Shown here: piece by piece, positions 32,484-42,225 of the stretch
Layout of the letters: every line of letters starts with the position of its first letter
How positions within the stretch are numbered: position 1 is the stretch's first letter
Assembly: GCF_900111315.1 (NCBI RefSeq)
Contig: NZ_FOGU01000001.1
Span: 124,001-188,000, forward strand
Reading direction: 5' to 3'
Source: Tranquillimonas rosea
Lineage (GTDB): Bacteria; Pseudomonadota; Alphaproteobacteria; Rhodobacterales; Rhodobacteraceae
DNA length: 64,000 nucleotides
Translations under genes and position numbers: made by a program
The notes under the pieces: model-generated
The model's database searches: none
What the model saw: only the letters and a program-made list of their open reading frames with translations
Told to the model about the DNA's origin: nothing

Positions 32484-33473
32484 TCACAATGCGCGCACGG
32501 TGGTGCGCGGCTCGGGCCGCGTCTCGGGGCCGCCCGTCAGCGTGTTGCGCAGCGGCAGGCCGAACTGCGGCGCGACGATCTCGAACATGTCGCCCGGCCG
32601 CGTCTCGATCCCTTCGGCGAAGGACAGCGTCGCTGTGCCGAACATGTGCAGGTGCACGTCCCCCGGCTGCCGGAAGATCTCGTACTTGAAATGGTGATGC
32701 TCGAGATTGGCGATCGAGTGCGACATGTTCGCTTCGCCCGACAGGAACGGCTTTTCGAACACCGTCCCGCCGTCGCGCAGGATGCGCGAGGTGCCCTCGA
32801 CATGCTCGGGCAGCTCCCCGATCAGCAGCTCCGGCCCCACCGATGCCGGCCGCAGCTTGGAATGGGCGAGATAAAGGTAGTTCTGCTTCTCCATCACGTG
32901 ATCCGAGAACTCGTTGGCCAGCGCGAAGCCCAGACGGAACGGCGTGCCGTCCGGCCCGATCACGTAGAGACCGGCGATCTCGGGTTCTTCGCTGCCGTCC
33001 TCGGCGAAACCGGGCGACACCAGCGGACCGCCAGGCGCGACCAGCGCCGCGCCGGTGCCCTTGTAGAACCACTCGGGCTGCACCCCGGCGCCACCGTTCG
33101 CGGGCTTGCCGCCCTCGACGCCGAGCCGGAACATCTTCATCGAGTCGCTCTCGTCCTCGCTCTTGGCGTGCATCGCGTTGCGCGCCGATGCCGAGCCCAG
33201 ATGCGTCAGCCCGGTCCCGGTCAAGTGCAGGTGCGCCGGATCGGGATGGGTCAGCGGCGGCAGCATCCGCCCCTCGGCATAGAGCTTCTCGAGGTCTACG
33301 GCGGCGTCGAGGCCGAGCGCGGCGATCCGGTCGACCAGCCGCTCCCCGGTAGTGGCGCAGTGCATGGCCAGGTCATAGACGCTGCTCGCGCCGCGCACCT
33401 CGTAGGCCTCGGTGCCCTCGCGGGCGACGACGGCCAGGCCGCCCTGCGCCGTGCGGATTTGGGACAGGAGCAT
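32484..33473 (-). CDS. gguC: GguC / AraD1 family protein (FAH superfamily)
   Basis: It has 329 residues with a C-terminal fumarylacetoacetate-hydrolase-like domain: the metal-site region around LTGTGLTHLGSASARNAMH near residue 90, then FANE-type LGFALANEFSDHVMEKQNYLYLAHSKL and a C-terminal GDMFEIVAPQFGLPLRNTL. GguC is encoded with the GguAB transporter in Agrobacterium. AraD1 members are proposed to act on 2-keto-3-deoxy-arabonate, probably dehydrating it to 2-oxoglutarate semialdehyde. That step is otherwise missing here, so the assignment fits, but it is inferred from context. It lies four bases after gguB. Confidence 0.85.
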   Translation of the reverse strand: MLLSQIRTAQGGLAVVAREGTEAYEVRGASSVYDLAMHCATTGERLVDRIAALGLDAAVDLEKLYAEGRMLPPLTHPDPAHLHLTGTGLTHLGSASARNAMHAKSEDESDSMKMFRLGVEGGKPANGGAGVQPEWFYKGTGAALVAPGGPLVSPGFAEDGSEEPEIAGLYVIGPDGTPFRLGFALANEFSDHVMEKQNYLYLAHSKLRPASVGPELLIGELPEHVEGTSRILRDGGTVFEKPFLSGEANMSHSIANLEHHHFKYEIFRQPGDVHLHMFGTATLSFAEGIETRPGDMFEIVAPQFGLPLRNTLTGGPETRPEPRTTVRAL

Positions 33474-33477
33474 CGTT

Positions 33478-34689
33478 TCACCCTTTCTTCTTGTTCAGGA
33501 CGTCGAAGATCACGGCCGCCAGCAGGACGAGGCCCTTGATGACCTGCTGCCAGTCGATGCCGATGCCGAGGATCGACATGCCGTTGTTCATGACGCCCAT
33601 GATGAAGGCGCCGACCACCGCGCCGACGACAGTTCCGACACCGCCCGACATCGACGCGCCGCCGATGAAGACTGCCGCGATCACGTCGAGCTCGAACGTC
33701 GCACCCGCCTTAGGCGTCGCGGTGTTCAGCCGCGCCGCAAAGACCAGCCCCGCCAGCGCCGCCAGCATGCCCATGTTGGCGAAGGTCAGGAAGGTCAGCC
33801 GCTCGGAGTTGATGCCCGACAGCTTCGCCGCCTTCTCGTTGCCGCCGATGGCATAGATGCGCCGGCCGATCGTGGTGCGCGCCGTGACGAAGGAGTAGAT
33901 CGCGATCAGCAGCGCCATCACGATGAACACGTTCGGCAGGCCCCGGAACGTCGCCATCAGCCAGCTCATGTAGATCAGCGCGATGAAGATCAGCGCGTTC
34001 TTCGCGGCGAAGAAGGCAAAGGGCTCATCCGCGGTGCCGTTCCTGATCTGCCGGGCACGGGTACGCACCGCCAGCCCCAGAAGCGCCACGGCTACGACCA
34101 CGCCCGCGGCCAGGGAGAACAGGTTGATCTCTTCCCCGCCCAGGAGGTCGGGCACGAAGCCGGCGGCGATCAGCTGGAACTGCGGAGGGAACGGTCCGAC
34201 CGACTGCCCGGCCAGCAGCCACAGCGTCAGCCCCTTGAAGACCAGCATACCCGCCAGCGTCACGATGAAGGACGGGATCTTGAAATAGGCGACCCAGAAT
34301 CCCTGCGCCATGCCGATGATCGCGCCCACACCGAGGCACAGGATGCCGGCGACGAGATAATGCACGTTCCAGTTCACGATCATCACCGCCGCCAGAGCGC
34401 CGATGAACCCCAGGACCGAGCCCACGGACAGGTCGATATGACCGCACACGATCACCAGCAGCATGCCGATGGCCATGATGACGATGTAGCTGTTCTGCAG
34501 CAGCAGGTTGGTCAGGTTCACCGGGCGCAGCAGGATGCCGCCCGTGGCGATCTGGAAGAACGCCATGATGGCGATCAGCGCGAACAGGATCCCGTATTCG
34601 CGCAGGTGCCCGCGCAGGAAGTTCCAGCTTGCCTTGGCCTGGCCGGCCGGCACGCTGTCGTTCGACGAATTGGTGGTCGTCTGGCTCAT
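33478..34689 (-). CDS. gguB: Sugar ABC transporter permease GguB
   Basis: It is the membrane channel of a multiple monosaccharide importer. It has 403 residues and about ten hydrophobic helices. The BPD_transp_2 family segments are [21 protein letters not shown] near residue 85 and the cytoplasmic loop [21 protein letters not shown] near residue 290, which contacts the ATPase. It overlaps gguA by four bases and ends with a Lys-rich tail. Its partner binding protein is ChvE. Confidence 0.94.
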   Translation of the reverse strand: MSQTTTNSSNDSVPAGQAKASWNFLRGHLREYGILFALIAIMAFFQIATGGILLRPVNLTNLLLQNSYIVIMAIGMLLVIVCGHIDLSVGSVLGFIGALAAVMIVNWNVHYLVAGILCLGVGAIIGMAQGFWVAYFKIPSFIVTLAGMLVFKGLTLWLLAGQSVGPFPPQFQLIAAGFVPDLLGGEEINLFSLAAGVVVAVALLGLAVRTRARQIRNGTADEPFAFFAAKNALIFIALIYMSWLMATFRGLPNVFIVMALLIAIYSFVTARTTIGRRIYAIGGNEKAAKLSGINSERLTFLTFANMGMLAALAGLVFAARLNTATPKAGATFELDVIAAVFIGGASMSGGVGTVVGAVVGAFIMGVMNNGMSILGIGIDWQQVIKGLVLLAAVIFDVLNKKKG

Positions 34690-36215
34690 GTCCTCGCCCC
34701 CGACTTGATGATCAGCGACATGATCTTTTCTTGCGACGCCTCGGCAGTGGGCATCTCGCCCACGAAGCGGCCTTCGTTCATCACGTACAGACGGTCGGTG
34801 ATGCCCAGCAGTTCAGGCATCTCCGACGAGATCACGATGATCGACTTGCCGGCCTCCGCGAGGTCGCGGATCACGGTGTAGATTTCGAATTTAGCGCCGA
34901 CGTCGATGCCGCGCGTCGGCTCGTCCAGGATCAGGATGTCCGGATCGGCGAACAGCCACTTCGACAGGACGACCTTCTGCTGGTTGCCGCCCGAGAGGTT
35001 CACCGTCTCCTGCTCGATGGACGAACTCTTGACGTTCAGCTTGCGCCGGTACTCCTCGGCGACCTCCGCCTCGCGGTCGTGGTCGACGACCATGTTGCGC
35101 GCCACCGCGTCCAGCTTGGCCAGCGGCACGTTGCGGCGGATCGACTGGTCCATCACCAGGCCGTAGGTCTTGCGGTCCTCGGTGGCGTAGGCCAGCCCGG
35201 CATTGACCGCGCGGCGCACGCTCGACAGGTCCGCGGGCTTGCCGTCGATCGTCGCTTCGCCCGAGATGTCGCGCCCGTAGGACCGGCCGAACAGGCTCAT
35301 CGCCAGTTCGGTCCGGCCCGCGCCCATCAGCCCGGCGATGCCCAGCACCTCACCCCGCTTCACGTGGAAGCTGACGTCGTCCACGACCTTGCGCTCGGTG
35401 TGGAGCGGATGGTGCACGGTCCAGTTGCGGACCTCCATCACCGTCTCGCCGATGCGCGGATCGCGGGCGGGATATCGGTCGTCCAGCGACCGGCCGACCA
35501 TGTCGCGGATGATGTCGTTCTCGCTGACGCCCTGGCGGCAGTCCAGCCGCGCCACGGTGGCCCCGTCGCGCAGGACGGTGATCGTGTCGGCGACCTTCTC
35601 GACCTCGTTGAGCTTGTGCGAGATCAGGATCGAGGTCAGCCCCCGCGCCCGGAACTCGATCAGCAGATCCAGAAGCTTGCCGCTGTCGGTCTCGTTCAGC
35701 GACGAGGTCGGCTCGTCCAGGATCAGCAGACGCACGTCCTTCGACAGCGCCTTGGCGATCTCGACCAGCTGCTGCTTGCCGAGGCCCAGATCGTCGACCA
35801 GCGTCTCGGGGTTCTCCTTCAGGCCCACGCGTGCCAGCAGCTCGGCGGTCCGGCGGTTCGTCTCTTGCCAGTCGATGATGCCGTTCCGGGCGCGCTCGTT
35901 GCCCAGGAAGATGTTCTCGGCGATCGACAGCAGCGGGACCAGCGCCAGCTCCTGGTGGATGATGATGATCCCCTCGCGCTCGCTGTCGTTGATGCCGCGC
36001 AACGTCTTGACCTGGCCGTCATAGACGATGTCGCCTTCGTAGCTGCCATGGGGATAGACCCCGCTCAGCACCTTCATCAGGGTCGACTTGCCCGCGCCGT
36101 TCTCGCCGACGAGCGCGTGGATCTCGCCCTCCTCGACGGCGAGATTGACGTCGTCAAGCGCCTTCACACCGGGGAATTCCTTGGTGATGCCGCGCATCTC
36201 TAGGATGGTGCCCAT
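34686..36215 (-). CDS. gguA: Sugar ABC transporter ATP-binding protein GguA
   Basis: It is a double ATPase for monosaccharide import. The start [16 protein letters not shown], with GGGAG six bases upstream, gives 509 residues; a start five codons earlier has its purine run too close. The first half has Walker [10 protein letters not shown] and Walker [11 protein letters not shown]. The second half has the degenerate [10 protein letters not shown], the signature [15 protein letters not shown] and [17 protein letters not shown]. This layout is standard for RbsA/MglA/XylG proteins. It is separated from chvE by 109 bases with two hairpins. Confidence 0.95.
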   Translation of the reverse strand: MGTILEMRGITKEFPGVKALDDVNLAVEEGEIHALVGENGAGKSTLMKVLSGVYPHGSYEGDIVYDGQVKTLRGINDSEREGIIIIHQELALVPLLSIAENIFLGNERARNGIIDWQETNRRTAELLARVGLKENPETLVDDLGLGKQQLVEIAKALSKDVRLLILDEPTSSLNETDSGKLLDLLIEFRARGLTSILISHKLNEVEKVADTITVLRDGATVARLDCRQGVSENDIIRDMVGRSLDDRYPARDPRIGETVMEVRNWTVHHPLHTERKVVDDVSFHVKRGEVLGIAGLMGAGRTELAMSLFGRSYGRDISGEATIDGKPADLSSVRRAVNAGLAYATEDRKTYGLVMDQSIRRNVPLAKLDAVARNMVVDHDREAEVAEEYRRKLNVKSSSIEQETVNLSGGNQQKVVLSKWLFADPDILILDEPTRGIDVGAKFEIYTVIRDLAEAGKSIIVISSEMPELLGITDRLYVMNEGRFVGEMPTAEASQEKIMSLIIKSGART

Positions 36216-36244
36216 CGCACGCTCCCACATTCCTCAGGGAAAAA

Positions 36245-36312
36245 GGCCCCCTGCCCGCCCGCGATACGGCGCGGCCAGGGGACGGCTCGGTCGGGGCCGC
36301 CATGCCGGCCCC
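36245..36312 (-). repeat. Two stem-loops between chvE and gguA
   Basis: CCCCTG/CAGGGG (36248-36253 with 36276-36281) and GGGGCCG/CGGCCCC (36293-36299 with 36306-36312) lie in the gap. No T-tract follows either. Such stems after a binding-protein gene often protect its mRNA or attenuate downstream genes so that the binding protein is made in excess. Confidence 0.5.
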
Positions 36313-36324
36313 AACCCTCCAAGA

Positions 36325-37395
36325 TCACTCGATCTCGCTGCGCTCGTAGTAGCCGCTCTCCAGCAGGACATCCTCCCAGTTCTCGGAGGTCACCGGCACC
36401 GGTTCGAGCAGGTAGGACGGCACGACCTTGACGCCGTTGTCGTAGGTCTCGGTGTCGTTGATCGGCGGCTCGTCCCCGCCGAGGACCGCGTCGACCATCT
36501 GGACCGTGACGCCGGCCAGTTCGCGGGTGTCCTTGAAGATCGTCGAGTACTGGTCGCCGCGCAGGATCGCCTTGATCGACGGGATCTCGGCGTCCTGGCC
36601 GGTGACGATGGGCATCTCCATGTCGCCCGAGCCATAGCCGACGCCCTTGAGCGACGAGATGATGCCGATCGACAGGCCGTCATAGGGCGACAGCACGCCG
36701 TGCACCCGCATGTCGCCGGTGTAATTGGCCGACAGCAGGTTATCCATCCGCGACTGCGCGACCGAGCCGTCCCAGCGCAGGGTACCCACGGTGTCCATGC
36801 CGCGCTGGCCCGAGACGACGTTGATCTTGCCCTCCTCGATCAGCGGATCGAGCACGCTCATGGCGCCATCGTAGAAGAAGTAGGCGTTGTTGTCGTCGGG
36901 GCTGCCGCCGAACAGTTCGACATTCCAGGTCTCGGCGTCGGGGAAGCGCTGCTTGAGCCCGTCGACCAGGTTCGTCGCCTGCTGCACGCCCACCTGGAAG
37001 TTGTCGAAGGTGGCGTAATAGTCGACATGCTCGCTGTCGCGGATGAGCCGGTCATAGGCCACGACATCGATCCCCATCGCGTCGGCGTTGGCCAGCGCGT
37101 TCGACAGTGTGGTGCCGTCAATCGCCGCGATCACAAGCACGTCGACGCCCTTGGTGATCATGTTCTCGATCTGGGCCAGCTGGTTGGGAATGTCGTCCTC
37201 GGCGTATTGCAGGTCGGTCTCGTAACCGGCCTCCTCGAACTGACGCACCATGCTCTCGCCGTCCGAGATCCAGCGGGCCGACGACTTGGTGGGCATGGCG
37301 ATGCCGACATAGCCCTCATCCTGCGCCACGGCGGGCGCGGCGAACGTCCCGGCGACAAGCGCCGTCGTCGCGAGGCAGCGAACGAGTGTCTTCAT
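36325..37395 (-). CDS. chvE: Periplasmic sugar-binding protein ChvE
   Basis: ChvE binds aldoses such as galactose, glucose, arabinose and xylose for GguAB; in Agrobacterium it also signals to VirA. The start [21 protein letters not shown], a signal peptide ending AVAQ, gives 356 residues. The mature protein begins [21 protein letters not shown] and contains [18 protein letters not shown] and [13 protein letters not shown], all characteristic. It is the first gene of the operon and is divergent from gbpR. I see no two-component sensor nearby, so only the transport role is supported. Confidence 0.95.
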   Translation of the reverse strand: MKTLVRCLATTALVAGTFAAPAVAQDEGYVGIAMPTKSSARWISDGESMVRQFEEAGYETDLQYAEDDIPNQLAQIENMITKGVDVLVIAAIDGTTLSNALANADAMGIDVVAYDRLIRDSEHVDYYATFDNFQVGVQQATNLVDGLKQRFPDAETWNVELFGGSPDDNNAYFFYDGAMSVLDPLIEEGKINVVSGQRGMDTVGTLRWDGSVAQSRMDNLLSANYTGDMRVHGVLSPYDGLSIGIISSLKGVGYGSGDMEMPIVTGQDAEIPSIKAILRGDQYSTIFKDTRELAGVTVQMVDAVLGGDEPPINDTETYDNGVKVVPSYLLEPVPVTSENWEDVLLESGYYERSEIE

Positions 37396-37594
37396 TGAAA
37401 TGTCCTCCCGGCCGCCCTCGTCCCCTTTGGCGGGGTGGGTGCGGCTCATGGTTTTTCGTTTCCTCCCGGACAGCACGGGCGAAGCCCCGGCTGCCACCGA
37501 CACCGAAGTGTCTGCGCAGGACGTTAGCGACCGGTAGCCATGCAGTACAAATACCTTTACAGAGGATGGATATATCAAAAAGAATATATCGGAC
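37396..37594. promoter_or_regulatory. Divergent chvE/gbpR control region with ATATATC repeats
   Basis: The 199-base gap contains an AT-rich block near gbpR. It has two direct copies of ATATATC (37570-37576 and 37584-37590), 14 bases apart, the first inside the palindrome GATATATC. They stop four bases before the gbpR ATG, which has no clear ribosome site. A LysR regulator commonly binds such a shared region; binding here is inference. No clear -35/-10 pair for chvE was found. Confidence 0.45.
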
Positions 37595-38563
37595 ATGCCG
37601 GGCGACGACCGTGACTTCCTGATCCGCCAGGGGCTCAAGCTGCGGCACCTTCGGCTGATGGCCGCGCTGGAGGAAACCGGGCAGATCAGCGCCGCGGCCG
37701 CGTTCCTGAACATGACGCAGCCCGTGGCCTCGCGGCTGCTGGCCGATCTCGAGCGTCTGCTGGGCGCCTCGCTCCACGATCGCCACCCGCGCGGCATCAC
37801 CCTGACGCCGACGGGGCGGCTCTTGGCCGCGCGGGGCCGGCGGCTGCTGTCCGAGCTGGACGAGACGGGCCGCGAGATCGCCCGCCTCACCGCGGGCACG
37901 CGCGGTCGGGTCCATGTCGGGTCGGTCACCGGCCCCGCGCTGGAGCTGGTTCTGCCGGCGATCCGCGAGGCCCGCGTCACCCTGCCCGAGATCGAGATCG
38001 CGGTTCAGGTCGGCACCAGCGACGAGCTGGGCGAACGGCTGCTGTCGGGCGAGCTGGATTTCTACATCGGCCGGCTGCACGATTCGATGGATGCCCGCGC
38101 CGTCACCCTGCGCCCCATCGGGCCCGAACCGATCAGCCTGATCGTGCGCACCGGCCATCCGCTGACCCGCCGACCCGGCGCGGACCTGTCGGACTGCCTG
38201 CGCTATGACTGGGTGATGCAGCCGCCCGGCGGCCTGTTGCGCCGCACCGCCGAGGCCTACCTGCTCGAACGCGGCCTGCCGGTGCCCGACCGCATCGTTT
38301 CGACCTCGTCGCTGCTGCTGACGCTGGCGATGATCGGCGGCTCGAACGCCGTGGCGCCGGTGGCCCGCTCCGTCGCGCGCTTTCACGGCGGCCGCGACGG
38401 GATGGACGGGCGCATCGTGCAATTGCCCATTGCCACCGACATGGCCGTGGTGCCGTATGCCCTGGTTCAGCCCGCAGACCGCGCGCCGTCGCCCGCGGCG
38501 CAGACATTCCTGGGGCTGATCGAGGCCAAGCTGTCACCCCCGGCCGCGCGCGCGGGCCCTTGA
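37595..38563 (+). CDS. gbpR: LysR-family regulator, GbpR type
   Basis: GbpR (galactose-binding protein regulator) controls chvE in Agrobacterium and relatives. It has 322 residues. The N-terminal winged helix-turn-helix reads [38 protein letters not shown]. The effector domain covers about residues 100-310 ([47 protein letters not shown]). Divergence from chvE supports the name. The downstream aldehyde dehydrogenase starts 62 bases later and is probably co-transcribed. Confidence 0.88.
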   Translation: MPGDDRDFLIRQGLKLRHLRLMAALEETGQISAAAAFLNMTQPVASRLLADLERLLGASLHDRHPRGITLTPTGRLLAARGRRLLSELDETGREIARLTAGTRGRVHVGSVTGPALELVLPAIREARVTLPEIEIAVQVGTSDELGERLLSGELDFYIGRLHDSMDARAVTLRPIGPEPISLIVRTGHPLTRRPGADLSDCLRYDWVMQPPGGLLRRTAEAYLLERGLPVPDRIVSTSSLLLTLAMIGGSNAVAPVARSVARFHGGRDGMDGRIVQLPIATDMAVVPYALVQPADRAPSPAAQTFLGLIEAKLSPPAARAGP

Positions 38564-38625
38564 AACCCGGCACCATTCGCCACCACACTCAGCCCAACGA
38601 TCCCGAAAGCAACGTGGAGGGCGCA

Positions 38626-40086
38626 ATGGCGTTCGAAGATCTCGTCGCCGACACGGACCTCGTCCGGTCGAAAGCCTATATCAACGGCCAGTGGACCGAC
38701 GGCCGCGGCACCGACACCTTCGAGGTGCGCGATCCCGGCACCGGCAATGTCATCGGCGAGGTGTGCAGCGCGACGGTCGACGACGCGACCGACGCGGTGG
38801 GCGCGGCGCACGGCACCTTCGCCACCTGGTCGCGCACGCTTCCGGCCGAACGCAGCGCGCTCTTGAGCCGCTGGTACGACCTGATGATGGAGCACCGCGA
38901 GGACCTGGCCAAGATCATGGTGCTCGAACAGGGCAAGCCGCTGTCCGAGGCTCGCGGCGAGATCGACTATGCCGCCAGCTTCGCCGACTTCTACTCGGAA
39001 GAGACGAAGCGGATGAACATCGAAAGCGTCACCTCGCACCTGCCCGACGCCGAGATGGAGCTGTGGCGCGAGCCCGTGGGCGTGGCCGCGCTGGTGACGC
39101 CGTGGAACTTCCCCGCCGCGATGCTGACGCGCAAGGCCGCCGCCGCCATCGCCGCCGGCTGCACCACCGTCGTCCATCCCTCGCGCGAGACGCCGTATTC
39201 CGCCCTCGCCCTGGCCGAGCTGGCCCACCGGGCGGGCTTTCCCGAGGGGCTGTTCAACGTCGTCCCCGGCGAGGCGTCGGCGATCGTCAAGCAATGGACC
39301 GACGATTCCCGCGTCCGCGCGCTGTCCTTCACTGGCTCGACCGAGGTGGGGCGGCTGCTCTATCGCCAGTCCAGCGACACGATCAAGCGCCTGATCATGG
39401 AGCTTGGCGGCCACGCCCCGCTGATCGTCTTTGCCGACGCCGATCTCGACCGCGCCGTCGACGAGGCGGTGAAGGCCAAGTTCGCCACTACCGGGCAGGA
39501 CTGCTTGGGCGCGAACCGCATCTTCGTCGAACGCTCGGTCTACGAGGCGTTCTGCGACAAGTTCGTGCGCAAGGTCGAGGGCATGAGCCTGGGGTACGGG
39601 ATGGACGACCCCGATCTCGGGCCGCTGATCCACGACCGCGCCGTCGCCAAGCAGGACGAGCACGTCAAGGACGCGCTGGCCAAGGGCGCCACCCTTCGCA
39701 CCGGCGGCAAGCTGCGCGAAGAGGGCAGCCTCTACTACCTGCCCACCGTGCTGACGGACGTGCCGCGCGACGCCGTCATCATGCAGGAAGAGACCTTCGG
39801 CCCCGTCGCGCCGGTCATGCCCTTCGACACCGAGACCGAGGTCGAGGAGGTCGCCAATTCCACCGAATACGGGCTGGTCGCCTATCTGCACACACTGAAC
39901 CCCAGCCGCATCTACCGGCTCAGCCGGTCGCTGCAGTTCGGCATGGTCGCGATCAACCGCACCAAGATCACCGGCGCGCCGATCCCGTTCGGCGGCATGA
40001 AGCAATCCGGCATCGGGCGCGAGGGCGGCCGCTATGGCATGGAGGACTTCATGGACATCAAGTACGTCTGCCGCGACTGGTCCTGA
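38626..40086 (+). CDS. NAD(P)-dependent semialdehyde dehydrogenase (2-oxoglutarate/succinate semialdehyde type)
   Basis: It oxidises a semialdehyde to the acid. The ATG at 38626, with GGAGG upstream, gives 486 residues. The nucleophile is Cys293 (TTGQDCLGANRIF), the general base Glu259 (IMELGGHAPLIV), with TPWNFPAAMLTRK and SFTGSTEVGRLL around the cofactor. At the position of the conserved cofactor-binding Lys (usually KPxExTP) it has His184 in VVHPSRETPYSA. Context suggests 2-oxoglutarate semialdehyde, the last intermediate of oxidative pentose breakdown; overall sequence resembles GabD-type enzymes. Confidence 0.87.
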   Translation: MAFEDLVADTDLVRSKAYINGQWTDGRGTDTFEVRDPGTGNVIGEVCSATVDDATDAVGAAHGTFATWSRTLPAERSALLSRWYDLMMEHREDLAKIMVLEQGKPLSEARGEIDYAASFADFYSEETKRMNIESVTSHLPDAEMELWREPVGVAALVTPWNFPAAMLTRKAAAAIAAGCTTVVHPSRETPYSALALAELAHRAGFPEGLFNVVPGEASAIVKQWTDDSRVRALSFTGSTEVGRLLYRQSSDTIKRLIMELGGHAPLIVFADADLDRAVDEAVKAKFATTGQDCLGANRIFVERSVYEAFCDKFVRKVEGMSLGYGMDDPDLGPLIHDRAVAKQDEHVKDALAKGATLRTGGKLREEGSLYYLPTVLTDVPRDAVIMQEETFGPVAPVMPFDTETEVEEVANSTEYGLVAYLHTLNPSRIYRLSRSLQFGMVAINRTKITGAPIPFGGMKQSGIGREGGRYGMEDFMDIKYVCRDWS

Positions 40087-40096
40087 CGCCATCGGC

Positions 40097-40117
40097 GGGG
40101 CGGCCCCGCGCCGCCCC
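40097..40117 (+). terminator. Terminator between the semialdehyde dehydrogenase and ocd-like genes
   Basis: Perfect arms GGGGCGGC (40097-40104) and GCCGCCCC (40110-40117) are followed on the plus strand by GTCTATTTCT. It lies 10 bases past the stop codon and two bases before the stop codon of the convergent gene. Confidence 0.7.
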
Positions 40118-40119
40118 GT

Positions 40120-41043
40120 CTATTTCTGGCGGGCGATGTAGTCTGCGATCATCAGGTCCAGATGCGCGCCCCCGCCGTTCTTGAACACGGTCACGTCCGA
40201 CGCGTCCCGCCGCCCGGACGCGCCGCCCACGAGATCGTAGAGATCGCCCAGCACGTCGGCCTCGCCGATCACGCCGTTCGCCAGCGGGATCGTCAGTTCC
40301 CCGATATGGCCAAGCGTGGTGGCGCGGCTGTCGACGAACAGCCGACCCGTCGAGATCAGTGCATCGTCGGCCTCGCGCATGTCCGCCTTGAACGCGCCGA
40401 TCAGGTCCACATGGGTGCCGGGCCGCACATGCGCGGCATGCAGCACCGGCTCCCGCGCCATCGTCGCGGTCGACACGATGTCCGCCTCGTCCAGAGCCGC
40501 ACTCAGGTCCGGGGCGACGCTGACCGGAACCGCCGCCGCCTCCTGCGCCGCGCGGAACGCCTCGGCCTTGGCCGGGTCGCGCGCCCAGACGAGGATCCGC
40601 TCCAACCCTGTCAGCACGGCGGGATAGGCCCGGACGAGGCTGGCCGCCACCGTGCCCGCGCCGACGATCAGCAGGGTGCGGCTGTCGGCCCGCGCCAAAA
40701 GTCGCGCGCCCAGCACGCTGTCGGCGGCGGTCTTGAACTCGGTCACCAGCCGGCTGTCGATCACCGCGCTCAGGTGGCCGTCCTCGGGTGAAAACACGAA
40801 CATGCCCCCCTGCACCGTGGGCAGCCCGCGGTCTGCATTGCCCGACATCACCGTCACCGCCTTGACGCCGTATCCCAGCCCCGCGATATGCGCCGCCCGG
40901 TTCAGCAGCGTCGCGTCCGAGGGCCCGAGAAACAGGTCGTCGACCTCGGCCCGCGCACGCCTGTGACCGGCCTCCAGCGCATCGACGGCCGCCGCCCAGG
41001 ACAGCCGCGGCGCCATCTCGTCGTAGCCGATCATCTCCGTCAT
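40120..41043 (-). CDS. Ornithine cyclodeaminase / mu-crystallin family protein
   Basis: This NAD(P)-binding family includes ornithine cyclodeaminase, pyrroline-2-carboxylate reductase and alanine dehydrogenase types. The start MTEMIGYDEM gives 307 residues. The Rossmann motif LLIVGAGTVAASLVRAY is near residue 125. The substrate-side Lys/Arg are in YGVKAVTVMSGNADRGLP near residue 65, and the acidic residue in ADIVSTATM and HVDLIGAFKADMRE. The product is not decidable from sequence. It is convergent with the semialdehyde dehydrogenase, so they are not one operon. Confidence 0.85.
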   Translation of the reverse strand: MTEMIGYDEMAPRLSWAAAVDALEAGHRRARAEVDDLFLGPSDATLLNRAAHIAGLGYGVKAVTVMSGNADRGLPTVQGGMFVFSPEDGHLSAVIDSRLVTEFKTAADSVLGARLLARADSRTLLIVGAGTVAASLVRAYPAVLTGLERILVWARDPAKAEAFRAAQEAAAVPVSVAPDLSAALDEADIVSTATMAREPVLHAAHVRPGTHVDLIGAFKADMREADDALISTGRLFVDSRATTLGHIGELTIPLANGVIGEADVLGDLYDLVGGASGRRDASDVTVFKNGGGAHLDLMIADYIARQK

Positions 41044-41107
41044 CGCGTCCCCCCCCCAGTGCACCTCACGCGACCCTAGCCACCGGGCCGCGCCGCCACA
41101 ACGGGCC

Positions 41108-41377
41108 TCAATGCGGGCGGCTGGCATCCTCGGGGCCGGGCTGGTCCAGCCGGTCGGCCATCTTCAACAGCTCCACCGCCCGGCTCAAGAGATGCTCGAC
41201 CACGTTGCTACCGCGTGACGAGGCCAGCTCGAACGCCGCGGATTCGATCAGGTGACTGGCGCAGATCAGGGTCCGCCGCGGCGTATCGCACGGATCCGCG
41301 CCGGCAAGCTCGCCCTTCAGCGCCTCCAGCGTCTCGAGCGAGGCGAGCACGGCTTCGGAGCGGGTCATGTCGGTCAT
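41108..41377 (-). CDS. Hypothetical small helical protein
   Basis: The start MTDMTRSEAVLASLE gives 89 residues; the open frame continues further upstream, but without conserved-looking sequence. It is predicted by eye to be all-helical (EALKGELAGADPC, TLICASHLIESAAFELA, VEHLLSRAVELLKMADRL), with two cysteines and an acidic-polar tail. I do not recognise a family. It lies 64 bases upstream of the ocd-like gene on the same strand and may share its transcript. Confidence 0.6.
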   Translation of the reverse strand: MTDMTRSEAVLASLETLEALKGELAGADPCDTPRRTLICASHLIESAAFELASSRGSNVVEHLLSRAVELLKMADRLDQPGPEDASRPH

Positions 41378-41604
41378 GGCTGTCTGCCTTCTTGTCCGGG
41401 CATTTGGTGGCTGTGAGCCGAGTGGCGCATCGCCACACGCGAATCCAGATGCTAAAAAGTTGTAATGCCGGCGGCGCCGGATGTGGACCGCTCTTTCTGC
41501 AACCGTGTCCTGCAAACCTCGCTCTGCTCTCACTTTCCCGTCAGGGCGATTGCCGAACGCGGCCCGCGGCAGCATTGATGAGTGCAGATCAGGGAGGTCC
41601 GAGA

Positions 41605-42225
41605 ATGCTCGACGCCGGAGCGCGCCGGATCATCGATCCGCCGCTGAACATGCTGGGGCGCCACGTCGCCAGGACGGGTATCGGCGCCAACGCCGTGACG
41701 CTCGCGGGCCTCGCGCTGGGCCTGGTGGCGGCGGGCCTGATCTATGCCGACCGCCCGTGGCTCGCGCTTCTCTTCCTCGCAATCTCGCGACTGGCCGACG
41801 GGCTGGACGGCGCGGTCGCCCGCGCCACGGCCAAGACCGATTTCGGCGGCTATCTCGACATCGCGGCGGACTTCCTGTTCTACGGCGCGGTTCCCCTCGC
41901 CTTCGTGCTGAACGACCCCGCGGCCAACGGGGCGGCCGGGGCGTTCCTGCTGGCGTCGTTCTATTTCAACGCGACCAGCTTTCTCGGCTACGCCATCCTG
42001 GCCGAGAAACATGACATGGAGACCGCCGCGCAGGGCTCCAAGTCGCTGTATTTCTCGAACGGCATCCTCGAAGGGACGGAAACGATCGCCTTCTTCGTCC
42101 TGCTCTGCCTGCTGCCCGGCCTCTTCGCGCCGCTCGCATGGGTGTTCGGGGCGCTCTGCTACGCCACCGCGCTGCTGCGCATCGCCGCCGCGCACCGCAT
42201 CTTCACGACCACGGAGTCCCCATGA
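41605..42225 (+). CDS. CDP-alcohol phosphatidyltransferase family protein (YnjF-like)
   Basis: Such enzymes transfer a phosphatidyl or phospho-alcohol group from a CDP-linked donor to an alcohol in the membrane. The start MLDAGARRII with GGGAGG upstream gives 206 residues and about five helices. The catalytic motif DG-x2-GA-x2-R-x8-G-x3-D-x3-D is complete: DGLDGAVARATAKTDFGGYLD followed by IAAD, near residues 67-92. E. coli ynjF is a similar gene in the ynjABCDEF cluster. Here the gene overlaps a ynjB-like gene by four bases, so they are coupled. The acceptor alcohol is unknown. Confidence 0.85.
   Translation: MLDAGARRIIDPPLNMLGRHVARTGIGANAVTLAGLALGLVAAGLIYADRPWLALLFLAISRLADGLDGAVARATAKTDFGGYLDIAADFLFYGAVPLAFVLNDPAANGAAGAFLLASFYFNATSFLGYAILAEKHDMETAAQGSKSLYFSNGILEGTETIAFFVLLCLLPGLFAPLAWVFGALCYATALLRIAAAHRIFTTTESP

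Noticed and set aside
40120-41043. Ornithine cyclodeaminase-like gene as part of a hydroxyproline pathway with the neighbouring semialdehyde dehydrogenase
   Set aside because: The genes are convergent with a terminator between them, and no proline racemase, epimerase or amino-acid oxidase gene is present. The sugar-acid context explains the dehydrogenase better.
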